Source: Sarocladium kiliense (taxonomy: Eukaryota; Ascomycota; Sordariomycetes; Hypocreales; Sarocladiaceae). From it: a stretch of DNA of 64,000 nucleotides. Positions within the stretch are counted from its first letter, which is position 1. The number at the start of each line of letters is the position of its first letter. Positions 48,536 to 58,720 of this stretch are shown here, piece after piece. The position numbers and the translations under genes were made by a program. The stretch is taken from contig JAUZTG010000029.1 of NCBI GenBank assembly GCA_030734395.1, positions 5,146,001 through 5,210,000 on the forward strand. The letters run 5' to 3'. The notes beneath the pieces are model-generated. The model searched no databases. It saw nothing but the letters and a program-made list of their open reading frames with translations, and was not told the DNA's origin.

Positions 48536-49194
48536 TACCTTGAATATCCGACTCAATCAATGACTGTCTTCCTGACCAAGTGACCTCACTTCAATCTTCA
48601 CATCACCATGTCCATCGATCATTATCGGACTGGAGGCGGCTCCCGCGTTACGAGGCTCGACCAACATGCGGACCCTTAATTGGTCCTTGCTGGCGCTCAT
48701 AGGCGTCAAATCATGCTGAAGCGGGGCGCTGCCGCTATTCGCTACCTTCGAGATGCTACTTACCGCTTCAGGGGCAGCTGTCGGGGCAGCTACCCACTGT
48801 AACCGGGCCCAATGGGGCTGGACGGGACAGCGAACCACTAAGCTCACCGTTGCAGACGCCGGCTATCTTGCTTTCGTCCACTCCGTCCATCCATCTCGCT
48901 GGTGGTCGTGCTCATCACCGCCTCCCATGTCACATCTACCAAATTAAATCCAATAAAGCACCGGTGCAGCAATTACACCCGTCAATCCCTGACCGAACTG
49001 GAGAAACCAGCCGATCAGGTACCATTACCCCGACAACTGCATATCTTATCGCCACTTTCCACCCCTGCGTTTCCCATAGTTGGGTTACTCTCCGCCAACT
49101 TGCTTGACCTCATGTCACCGACCTGAGCCAGGCCACCGATCGACCTCGACTTCCGCTGCTTCTCTCAGTCAATCCCTATCATCCACGAACCGTC
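48536..49194. other. Intergenic region upstream of the Whi2-like gene
   Basis: This region holds the G-patch 3' UTR and the promoter/leader of the next gene. All ATGs I found here open short frames that end before the Whi2-like frame or are out of phase with it. Confidence 0.5.
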
Positions 49195-50835
49195 ACGTTG
49201 TCTGAGCTCCAGGAGAACACAGGGTCAAGACCCTCCTCCGCGTCCACCACGGCATCCATCCCAGCAGCCGCCGTTGGCGTCAAGCTTCACGAGGACGACG
49301 ATTACCACCACCATTCATCGCGTCCCCTCCACCGCCGCCGCCATTTCGACGACGACGACGATCAAGACACTGATATCAATTCCAACAGAGACTCCCTCAC
49401 CAGCAGTCGCGAACGGTCTCCTCCACCACAATATCCAACCTCCGAGGCCCCATCCCCCTCGTCCCGCCCTCCCCCTCCCGCCTTCTCGTCCCTCTTCGCC
49501 CCTCTCGCCGCCCACCACGCCTCACTAGCCAAAGCCGTCCTTCCCGACCCTTTCGCCGCAGGAGGAGGGTCATCGTCCGCAGCTCCCACCGCCGCGCCAC
49601 CGTACGAACCCGATCAAGCAGCCGAGCGAGCGTTCCACGATCCCGTCGCTGAAACCAAGCGCGCACTCCCTAGGGATTGTAAAACCGACAGGAAGAACGA
49701 GGAGGATACTGCTGAACCGCCACCGGCGTATTCGGAGGGAGACAGTCCTCTCCTTAGTTTCGCTTTCCTGATGGCTGCCGCCGGGGGTGCTTCGAGCATC
49801 ATTACGCAGGTGCAGCAAGGCGGTCCGCCGGTCAATGCTATTGGAGATGTTGGTGCTGATGAGACCATTGCTATGGACCTTCGGTATGTTCATTGGTTTT
49901 GGAAGCTATGCGATTTTGGGGGTGGTTTGCTGACTGTACGAAAGGGGTACGAGATTCGTTCTCTCCCGTGATGAGTTATTGACCTTGCCTGAATTTGTGC
50001 TTCTTTCGCTGTTTCCTAATGGCCTCTTCCCCGAGGGCCATATGAGCGGCCTCTCAGAAGGGGATGCCGTTCAAGTTGATGTGAGCACTCTTCTTAGGTT
50101 GAGCACTGGCAATTTACTGACAGTCCACTCTCTAGTATGACCCTGCATCTCTCCAATATATGCTCGAGTTTTTCCGCAATGTTGCCCAGTCTATCCCGGA
50201 GTCATCACCAAGCGCTTCACAGGACGGTGACGCCAGCTCCGGTGGCCTCGAGCCGCTCGCCTCGCGTGACGACTCATCCAAGCGCGCAGGCATTATTGTG
50301 TTGCGTGAGGACCTCGACTTTTATGCTATCCCGCCACGTGCGGACATCAGCCAAGCGGAGATGTTAGAGGTGAAGCGAGCTGCCGCGCGCGCACTACAAA
50401 GGCAGGACGGGATCTTCTCCGGGCTGAAGAGAAGTGATGAGCCAGGCACAACGGAGGCGCATCTGATCGAGATGCTTACAGCAGGGTGAGTCTCCTGGAG
50501 ATTATGCACCCTCAGTGCGAATGTATCCGGCTGACGTAGTAACCAGTGGCTTCAACCACGACGACCGCTGGGGCCATCGCGCCGGCGAGCCAAACAAGGC
50601 CGTCATCTGCAGTCTGGCGCTGGCTCGCCTTCGAAGCGATATCCGCGGCAACGAGGTCGGCGGCGGCAGCGCCGTGGGTATGGCTCAGAAGCTGCTGCTG
50701 TTCTGGCGCAAACCCGCGCGGCGCTGCTGGTGGGAGGGCATCGAGCTGGAAGGTGTCGATGGTGTTGAGGGAAAGCTGAAGGTCTGGATCAGGAGGGTGT
50801 GGACGCTGGAGATGAGCGTCATTGGGCTCCGTTAG
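49195..50835 (+). CDS. whi2: Whi2-like BTB protein, start codon unclear
   Basis: Four exons, 49195-49883, 49945-50080, 50136-50485 and 50547-50835, with introns of 61, 55 and 61 nt. Counting from ACG 49195 gives 487 aa. The frame is open from 49108 but has no ATG until 49771, inside the conserved stretch FLMAAAGGASSIITQVQQGG. Translation must therefore start upstream, at a near-cognate codon such as ACG 49195 (G at -3), or from an unrecognised leader exon. The N-terminal 200 residues are His/Asp/Ser/Pro-rich. A BTB-type domain starts near residue 222 (MDLRGTRFVLSRDELLTLPE) and the C-terminus has KLLLFWRKPARRCWWEG and VWIRRVWTLEMSVIGLR. Yeast Whi2 partners the Psr1 phosphatase in the general stress response and in damping of Ras/TOR signalling. 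That role here is by family only. Confidence 0.78.
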
Positions 50836-51303
50836 AAGAATGCCCGGGATATCTACGAGGAGTGGGTAAGAGAATTGTTGTTAGAAACGCCTCAGCCAGG
50901 TGTAGAGGGATTGGAGCTCGAGTTGGAGAACTTTGCGGGATTGGGCTTCGCGGTCGAGGATATAGAGGGAGCGGAGGGTGAAGCCGATAAAGGTACTGAG
51001 GCGGATGAGGAGGACAACGGGGACCAGAGCTTCATGACGGTGATGTCACGCCGAGGGATGGCTCTACCTCTTCTTCAGCGACGACAAGAGCAGAATGTGG
51101 TCCATCTTGATCGAGTGCGAGGATCTTTTGCTATCCAGAAAAAGCGACTGGGCCAGAGAAGGACGTTTGTTGTCTTTGGCCAGCACAAGTATGCTGGCGC
51201 CCTCTTCTGTTTTTCGGTTTCCTATGTTGTTTTTGTCTTGATTGTTTCCTGGCTTCTTATCATTGTTTGTTCTTTGCCTTTGTCATTGCGGCTTCATTCT
51301 TAA
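50836..51303 (+). other. Open frame continuing past the Whi2-like stop codon
   Basis: Directly after the TAG at 50833-50835 the same frame stays open for 155 codons. It begins KNARDIYEEWVRELLLETPQ, an amphipathic-looking stretch, passes through an acidic region and ends with a strongly hydrophobic segment (VSYVVFVLIVSWLLIIVCSL) just before TAA. It could be a readthrough extension, a former part of the gene cut off by a nonsense change, or a chance open 3' UTR. Confidence 0.35.
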
Positions 51304-52744
51304 TATACACATATACACACACAGAAACGAATAATATATCCTTCACACAGACGCGGTGGGTAGCTCAGAAGAGTGCAAAGACGGGAAAAGAGCATTGCTG
51401 CATGAAGGCTTCTATGCAGTGGGTCGCTGTGATGCCTCTGACTCAGCGGAAGAAACGGGGAGCAGCACAGCCAGCGAATACGCAGAGGAGAAGGTGTCAG
51501 AAGTACTTGGCGATGCAGGTCAAGATCTGGCTCCCCTCTCAGCGGCAAAAAAGGATGCCCAACGGAGCTGCAGGCAGGGTCTAGGACGGAACAAGGATTG
51601 TCAGGGCAAGAAAGAGATCTTCGCCGTTGGGTTGCTTGATCTGGAGAGGAGCCGGCGTACCGCTGCCCGGTTTTGCATGTTTCTTAGCCCGAGGCTTGAT
51701 CCTTTCCTGAGTGTGTACAGAGTACAGTGTAGGTAAAGTGGTTTGCGAACAAACGGAAACGGGGTTTCAGGGCTGAGCCGGAAGCAAGCCAAAGATGATA
51801 CGTCGGATGTTGCGTGTAAATCGCTAGGGTTTCTAATCATTCGATTTAGAGGCCAGTTCTTCCAATTGAGGCCTCCATGATACGCGCAGTACTGTGTGTT
51901 GGTGTATCTGTAAGCGGTGAGAATGAGCCAAGTCAATTACTTTGGGGGAGAACATAAGCGCCGGATTTGATCAAACGCTCGCTCGTGATGGCCGCCCAGA
52001 GTCGAGACCCGAGTGAGACGCAGAAAAGGGCCCTGCATTGGGTGAAGTGGCAGTGGAGTTGTGGGCGGCAGGGGTGGAGATGCTAAGCAGATTTGAATAA
52101 GGTAGTTGGCCACGGGCGATCCGGGGGTGGTACGGTGTCGAAGCGGGGTTGGGTGAATTCAGTTGACCTGAACTGAATGAGCAAATGGATCGGGAATCTT
52201 GCTCGTGAGAGAGGATGGGTGAGAATAAGAAGAATGAGGATTCGTCGGTGGCTGATGAAACCAGGGACATGTCGTGTCTCACTGTACTGTGTCACCCTCC
52301 ATTGTCCCAGCTGAAAGAGACCCGACGGAGGTGAGGCGGTTGGGAACCGCGGTGACGGCCAGTGCTTCCCCAGAATATCGGCCACGGGCAGACCCTGTGC
52401 CTGCCGCCCTGGAACCCTAATTCTGCCACTGCCAGTTCCACCCCCGACCGCTAATGGTGGCGGTCACAATGAGATGGTGGTGGTGGTTGGGTCGAGGCGC
52501 TACCTAGCACTACTTCCCCCATGTGACGTCCTCGATTGGGATGCGATGCAGCCACTTCATACGGACTCACGTTCATTCTCTTTCTTCTCTGACCGGCTTC
52601 TTCTTCGTTTCCCGCTTCATCCGAGATCCTCTTCTTTTGTGCATACAAATCCCATGTATCCTTAACACCCCATAGACGCCATAATCCGACGCACCTCTCT
52701 CTCTCTCTCTCTCTCTCCTGGGCAGGTCCTCTCATCCATCGACC
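51304..52744. other. Intergenic region upstream of the secreted beta-propeller gene
   Basis: No gene is supported. The right end is a pyrimidine-rich leader with a CT microsatellite. Confidence 0.5.
52695..52717 (+). repeat. CT microsatellite in a 5' leader
   Basis: Eleven CT units plus one C, about 28 nt upstream of the start of the secreted dehydrogenase-like gene. CT-rich leaders are common near fungal transcription starts. Confidence 0.9.
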
Positions 52745-54306
52745 ATGCCCTCACCCACCGCCTCTTCCGTCCTGCTCGCCCTCCTCCTCACCACATCCTC
52801 CGCATCGGCCCAAAGCTGCTCAAATGACAAGAAAGTCGATTATCAAGAGCCTGTCGTTGCTGATGGCTGGTCGTATCAGCTCATAGTCGACGATCTGAGG
52901 AGACCACGCGGAATAGCATTCGACGATGACGGGCATCTGCTTGTGGTCGATTCAGGCGTAGGTATTGTCCGATTACGCCTCAGAGATGATGGTGGCACAT
53001 GTCTCTCTGTCGAAGATAAGAGTACCATTATAGAAGATGACGAGGTGAGTTGCGCATGCACGGCTTTCGTACATCAAGGTCCACTGCTGACAACCCATCC
53101 CAGCTTAACCATGGCCTTGCTCTCTCAGCAAACGGCGACTGGATTTACGCTTCAACCGTCGAGAACGTCTACCGTTGGCGCTACTCAACCTCCGACGATC
53201 CCAGCGACCGCCGCACAATCGTCGCCAACATGACCAATGGCGGCCACAGCACACGCACTCTCCTCCTCCCACCTTCTAACCCAGACCTCCTCCTCGTCTC
53301 CCGCGGCTCAGACGGCAACGACGACGAAGGAGCCCGTGACATTGACTCCGGCCGCTCACAGCTGCGCTCTTTCAATATCTCAAGCATTGGAGATGATTCT
53401 GATGCCATTGATTATATCAATGGAGACGTGGTGGCTTGGGGTTTGAGAAACTCCGTGGGCGTCACGGAGCATCCTCAAGGTGGAGTCTGGACCGTTGAGA
53501 ATTCCATGGACAACCTCGAGCGCGACGGCGAGGATATCCACAAGGATAACCCAGGCGAGGAACTCAACTACCACGGCATGCTGAACGAGTCCAGCGATGA
53601 GACTGGCGCAAACTACGGATATCCCATGTGTCTTGCTCTCTGGTCAACGGAAGACTTCCCAGATCGCGGAGACCTCACAACGGGTGATCAATTCTCGACG
53701 GAGCAAACCCGTCAAATCAATGACCAGAAGTGCAATGACGATTACATCGCACCGAGACTCACCTTCCAAGCGCATACTGCACCACTAGACATCAAATTCA
53801 CCAGCAATGGCTCCGAAGCTTTCATCTCCCTCCACGGCAGTTGTACGTCCCCCTAACCCACTCTCCCACATGATTCCTCACGCATTTGCTAACGACATAT
53901 GACAGGGAACCGTGAAGAGCCCGTCGGCTACAAAATCATCAGCCTCCCGTTCTCCTCCTCTGGGCAACCCACCGCAGACAAATCCTCCACCTCCGCCGCA
54001 AATGACATCCTATCCAACAAAGACCTCTCAAAATGTCCCCAAGACTGCTTCCGTCCCGTCGGCCTAGCATGGGACAAGGATGGGAGATTGTTCTTCAGCT
54101 CCGATAGCACGGGAGAGATCTTTGTGCTGAGAAGGGATGGGGATAGCAGTAGTGGTGGGAACGGGGGTGACGGAGGGAGCAGTGGGAGCGATGAAGGAGG
54201 TGATAGCGGGGATGATGAGGATAGCGTACCGGGACTGTATTCTACGAGGTCGGCTGTCTGGGCTGTGACCTTCGCGGCTGTTGTCGTCGGTATGCTGTTG
54301 ACATGA
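52745..54306 (+). CDS. Secreted glucose/sorbosone-dehydrogenase-like beta-propeller, likely GPI-anchored
   Basis: Three exons, 52745-53044, 53104-53842 and 53906-54306, give 479 aa; introns are 59 and 63 nt. Residues 1-22 form a signal peptide ending SSASAQ. The body is a six-bladed propeller of the soluble quinoprotein glucose/sorbosone dehydrogenase type. Recognisable blocks are LRRPRGIAFDDDGHLLVVD, LNHGLALSANGDWIYAS, VVAWGLRNSVGVTEHP, EELNYHGML and CFRPVGLAWDKDGRLFFSSD. Fungal members are extracellular oxidoreductase-like proteins, some of them PQQ-dependent; substrate is unknown here. The last 60 residues are a Gly/Ser/Asp-rich stalk followed by a hydrophobic tail (AVWAVTFAAVVVGMLLT) without a basic end, the pattern of a GPI-anchor signal. 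It probably sits on the cell surface. Confidence 0.9.
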
Positions 54307-54594
54307 GCCGGTCATCGCATGATGCGGAAAGTCTTGATACCCCAGCATGAAGTTATGAGATACACGGGAAAACGATACAGCAAAGTAGCCAGTCACTTAT
54401 TTTGGTTTCAGAAAGATCGCAGCAATGCCGAACTACTTTCTCTTCTTTGCAATCAAACATGGTCATTATTTCACCAGTTTTGTCTCGTCTTGGTAACCCG
54501 TGAACGCCTTGCTGTGTCAGCAACATCACCGCCTAAACACACCCTCCACACACCCGCACTGTCTTAGCCCTTGCCGTCTTTGAATCCAAATCGC

Positions 54595-55759
54595 CTACTC
54601 CTCAATCGTCTTGACACACTCCCACTCACCGCGCAAGTTCTCTTTCCACAGCGTCACCTTGTTGTCCGCTCCACTGACCGCCAACACGTTCCCGCTCAGT
54701 GACCAGCTCACGCGCCAGACAGCCGCCTCGAAGCTCAGAACCTTGCTCTCCCACTGGCCTGCGCTGGCCGGGTCTGACGTCCAAATGCGCACAGTGCGAT
54801 CCTGCGACGCGGACGCGATATAGGACTTCTGCAGGACAGTCGGCGACCAGGCGACATCGCGGACCCAGTCGGTGTGACCGGTCAGGGGCTCACGCTCCTG
54901 CTTGTAGGACTGAGACGCCGGGTCGAACGCCCATAGCTTAAGGACGTTATCAGAGCCACCGGTGACGAAGCGGCGGTTGCCAGTGGCGGCGGGGCCAGGG
55001 GCGCTGCTGACGATGCTGCCTGGGACGGTAGCAGGTGCCCATGAGACAGAGTTAACGCCTAGGCCGTGGGCAGGGAATGTGGTGTGGTCGATGCTGTTAT
55101 CCTTGAAGTCGAGAACGCTGACGTTGCCGTCGGAGGACGCGCAGGCGAGCAGGCAGCCGGCTTCGTGAGGGGACCAGGAGACGATGTTGACGGAGGCCTT
55201 GTGGAGGGGAAAATCGTAGATACGCTGCCATTGGGAGGATTGTTGTGCGCCAGCTTGCTCCTTCCAAATGAAGACTTTACCGTCGTAACCGGCCGAGGCG
55301 AGGATGTTGCCGTACTTTGGGTGTGCCCAGGCGACGCACCAGACAGCGCCTTCGTGTCTGGAGTCGGGCTGGTTGTTAGCCTGTGATGCTACGAAACCGC
55401 CAATCCAGAGAACAGCATGCCGTAAACTCACCCTTTCAAGGTCTCGATCAGCCTTTGGCTCTCGCCCTCGATCTCGAAGATCTTGATTGTGCGGTCACTA
55501 GAGCATGTGGCCAGCTTTCGTCCGTAGTAATCGAGGACGGCATCGTGCTGTTCGTCGAGCGAAGGGTTCCTGTCAGCATCGTGGGTCGCAGGGCACGGTA
55601 GAAGCTTCGCGACAGAGGCGAGCAGTCGCAAAACATACAATCATGTCATCGTGACCGGAATTTGTGATGACCTGGGCAGCCTGAGAGCTCGAAGTCAGTA
55701 TGAACGTGATCCCCCACCACGGTGTTGGACAAGGGGGAGTGAGGAGGGTGGCGTACCAT
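54595..55759 (-). CDS. sec13: SEC13, COPII coat / nuclear pore beta-propeller
   Basis: Four coding exons on the minus strand, 55759-55757, 55680-55639, 55547-55432 and 55357-54595, give 307 aa. The first coding exon is the ATG alone, followed at once by an intron starting gtacgc. Introns are 76, 91 and 74 nt. The assembled start reads MAAQVITNSGHDDMI then HDAVLDYYGRKLATCSSDRT, the canonical SEC13 N-terminus. Six WD-type blades follow, with HEGAVWCVAWAHPKYGN, LGVNSVSWAPAT, GHTDWVRDVAWSP and WRVSWSLSGNVLAVSGADNK. SEC13 pairs with SEC31 in the outer COPII coat for ER export and with Nup145C/Nup84 in the nuclear pore; yeast Sec13 is also in the SEA complex. It is divergent from PEX20 across 652 bp. 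Confidence 0.96.
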
Positions 55760-56411
55760 GGTTGCAGCCGGTGTCTGGGGATGATGAGAGGAGAGAACAA
55801 AAGAATCGCACAATATAGAGTTCGTTGGCAGGAGGGGAAGACGATCGGATGTGGGTTGAAGAACAATCGGGTTGTTTGTGTCGCTTCGTGGAGCTTCGTC
55901 ACAGGCGAGGTGCGGTATGGGGGTTCCTGAATTCAATGGAGCCACCTCAGCAGCTTGCGGACATCGTGGCCAGGCTGGAGCTTCCCTTGCCCAGCAAGTG
56001 CAGCCGCTTACAGTGGAAAGGCTGGATCACATGACCGGCACACCCCACCATCACCACCGTCCCAAGCTGCGCATGGCTGCTCCGTCCCTCGGCGCGCGGG
56101 TCACTGTGTCAGGCGCTTCTACAGCGGCAACTGCCACCGGCCATCGGAATCATTGCCGCATTCTTCTTCAACCTCGACGTCAACCCACCCTTGGTCCCTC
56201 TACCTCAGCCTCTGCTCTACTTCTCACACAGAAATTTGTGCTCACTACTTGCTTGATACCCTCACAGCTTCGCACTCAGATTTTTGGTCCCTTTACGCTT
56301 TCTTAGCTTTTGCTGCGCCTGTACGTCTTACAGTACTCAGTACCATCATCCCACCTCATCATACCCGTGCCGAGGCTCGAGTATCCGGGTTCAGACCCAT
56401 CGCATCCAGCC
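55760..56411. promoter_or_regulatory. Divergent promoter, SEC13 / PEX20
   Basis: 652 bp between two divergent starts. It contains two FarA-type hexamers, CCTCGG at 56097-56102 and CCGAGG at 56370-56375; the second is about 37 bp upstream of the PEX20 ATG and may lie in the leader. Confidence 0.5.
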
Positions 56412-57601
56412 ATGGCTGAAGCATCGTGTAGCGGCACGACAGCTTTCAAGCGGCTTGTCGATCACCAGAGTCGCGATGTCAGCCATCACCAAGACCGTTT
56501 GGTCGGTCAACCGCTTTCAGGCCCCCAAGGCGTAAGATTTTCCATCCTCGCCATCTGCACATGCCCCTCCAACTAACCCCGGTCCAGTCTTTCAGGTCAG
56601 CAGCAGCTCCGTCACAACAGGTGCAAGACAACTTTGCTGCATTTATGGATGGCAGTAACGTAATGCCGGGGATGCCTCATGACCCAGCTGGACGTCTTGC
56701 CGCCCATGCCGCTGCTTTAGATCCTATTAATCATCCTCGGATGGCTACACCTCCTGGCGTAGTTCAACCTCAACAGCAGCACAGTGGTCAGTCAACACCA
56801 GATATCGCCGGCTGGGCTGCAGACTTCAACCGCTTTACTCAGCAACGAGCCCCCCTGTCACCTCTTCAGAACAGTATGCTTCCAGCACAGCAGCCTCAAA
56901 TGCAGCAGCCAGCTCAGTTTCAGGGCTTCCAAAGCGCCTTCGGCTCTGTAACACCTCTATATGGTCCAACAAATGGTGGCTTCATGGATCCTATGGCTGC
57001 AGCAGCTCAGCGACCAGCCGCCGAAGCTGACTTCGACCAAGAGATGTCAAAGTGGATGGCAGCCAATGGGAGCGGTAACATGACTGATGTGGATGCTGCC
57101 ATGGATCAGATGGCCCGCGAGCTGGAACTCAACGAGGCAGCCCTAAGAGAGGCCGAACAGGCTGCGGAACGAGAGGCACAGCTAGAAGCGCAATCTATTC
57201 GGGAAGCCCAGCAGCAGCAGGAGGAGGCGTACGAGTCTCGCCTTACAGACCTTGAGACCCCTGAGATCGCAAATCTCTCTCTCGACGAGCGACATGCACT
57301 TGAGGAAGAGAGCAAAGCACAAGAAGTAGCGAAAGAACGATCTGCGGTTGCAGAAGCAGCGGAACAACTGCTTGATACGGTGCAACACGAGCAGGGAGAG
57401 AAGTGGCAGAACTCTGTCTTCCTCTCTTTAATGCGTGATTTTCGGGACGGCCGTAAGGATATCATCGACGGTGCTATACAAGAGAGGTCGGGCGCTCCGT
57501 CCCCAGCGGTCAGCGAGGGCGGCACTCTCGTCACCGATTTTCGCAAGCTCCATGATCCCCAGTGGAGAGGGCCAGGATTCGACGCATCCGACAAAGTCTG
57601 A
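56412..57601 (+). CDS. pex20: PEX20, PTS2 import co-receptor
   Basis: Two exons, 56412-56531 and 56588-57601, give 377 aa. The 56-nt intron (gtaaga...gtccag) joins SGPQG to SFRSAAAPSQQ. PEX20 works with PEX7 to carry PTS2 proteins (for example thiolase) into peroxisomes and then recycles. The N-terminus MAEASCSGTTAFKRL has the conserved cysteine (C6) that is monoubiquitinated for export. The block HQDRLV follows, as in other family members. One WxxxF-type motif is at W116-AAD-F120, for PEX14/PEX13 docking, and KWMAANG and an alpha-helical Glu/Ala/Gln-rich region come next. The PEX7-binding block SVFLSLMRDFRDGRKDIIDG is near the C-terminus. The long charged helix at about 210-270 may be a coiled coil. 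Length and order match filamentous-fungal PEX20. Confidence 0.9.
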
Positions 57602-58720
57602 GAGCCCGGCGGATGCTCATCAGCCAAGGACATTCGCTTTAAAGCAAAAAGGTTCATGTATGAATCATCTTAGCCAGTTGACATTCTGATGTCTCGATTG
57701 ATCAGCTGCATACTCCCTGAGCTGACCGCAGGACGGAGCGCCCAGGTGGCTTGCATTTGGGGCGGGATGGTATGACTACGTGGACACCTGTATGTGGTCG
57801 GAGGACCAGAGGCTGGCTTCTCTTCTCAGCTACTGAAGCCAGCTTTTACAATTCAAGGTATATACTATCAGGGGCGGTAGAAACAGCATGTACTACAGGA
57901 ATGGGCATTGAAGGGGTGGCCGGAGCATGTGTTTTGGGATGGGAAGCTATTGATACCATTATTGGGAGGCATTGTAACATCAATTCGAAGATGGTAGAGG
58001 CAAGATTGCCATGGAAAAATGGCGACTTCAAACCCCAAATTCACTGCAAGGCTTAAACCCACGCGCAAGTATCGTATCGATCATTTCTTTTGAGGTCGTG
58101 CCGCTATCTCGCAAAACTTCGTGCGCGCTACTACTATCTGACGTCGATCCCTCCCGCTTCCTCTGCAAGATCGCAAAATGATATCCCATTGCCCAACAAG
58201 AAAACAAAACAAGTCACGCACCTTTGGTCTAGATAATATGAAAGAAGAATAGATATGGAGAAATGGAGGGGAGAAGAAATGGACGAGCAACCCGTACAAT
58301 CCTTCTGCAACCCATAAGCACGCACTCTCGCAACCCTGTCAGATAGAAAACACACGCGCGCACGCACGAAACTACCGCCTTGTGAGTCGAGGAAGGGGAA
58401 GATCGTCGGGATAAAAGAACAAGGAGACGTGTTGATCAAAGAACGCCCGCGGAGTTGTCCAGCATCCACTGCGTTGTCGAGACCCCGACGCAGGGGAATG
58501 AGGACAGAGAAAAACCCTGGAGTATATGTCGTGTCGCAATGTGACGATAGAGAGGAAAGCAAGAAGAAATCCGAGTCCGTTCCAAATTGGAATTATAATG
58601 ATGCTTCCGAAACCAAGAATGAAGTACCGAATATGCCCGCTGAGATTTGTGCCAGACCCGATAAAGTAGGGGTTGCACTGGTATAGGGAAGGACTTGTAA
58701 CACATGGCCAATTGGTGTGT
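57602..58720. other. Convergent intergenic region (PEX20 / membrane glycoprotein)
   Basis: 1.1 kb holding two 3' UTRs; no gene recognised. Confidence 0.5.

Noticed and set aside
51353..51430. tRNA-like start (GGTAGCTCAGAAG resembles an A box)
   Set aside because: No matching B box (GGTTCRANTCC) and no cloverleaf pairing follow within tRNA distance.
51356..51736. 126-codon frame downstream of the Whi2-like gene
   Set aside because: It has only a GTG start, a separate frame and no family resemblance.
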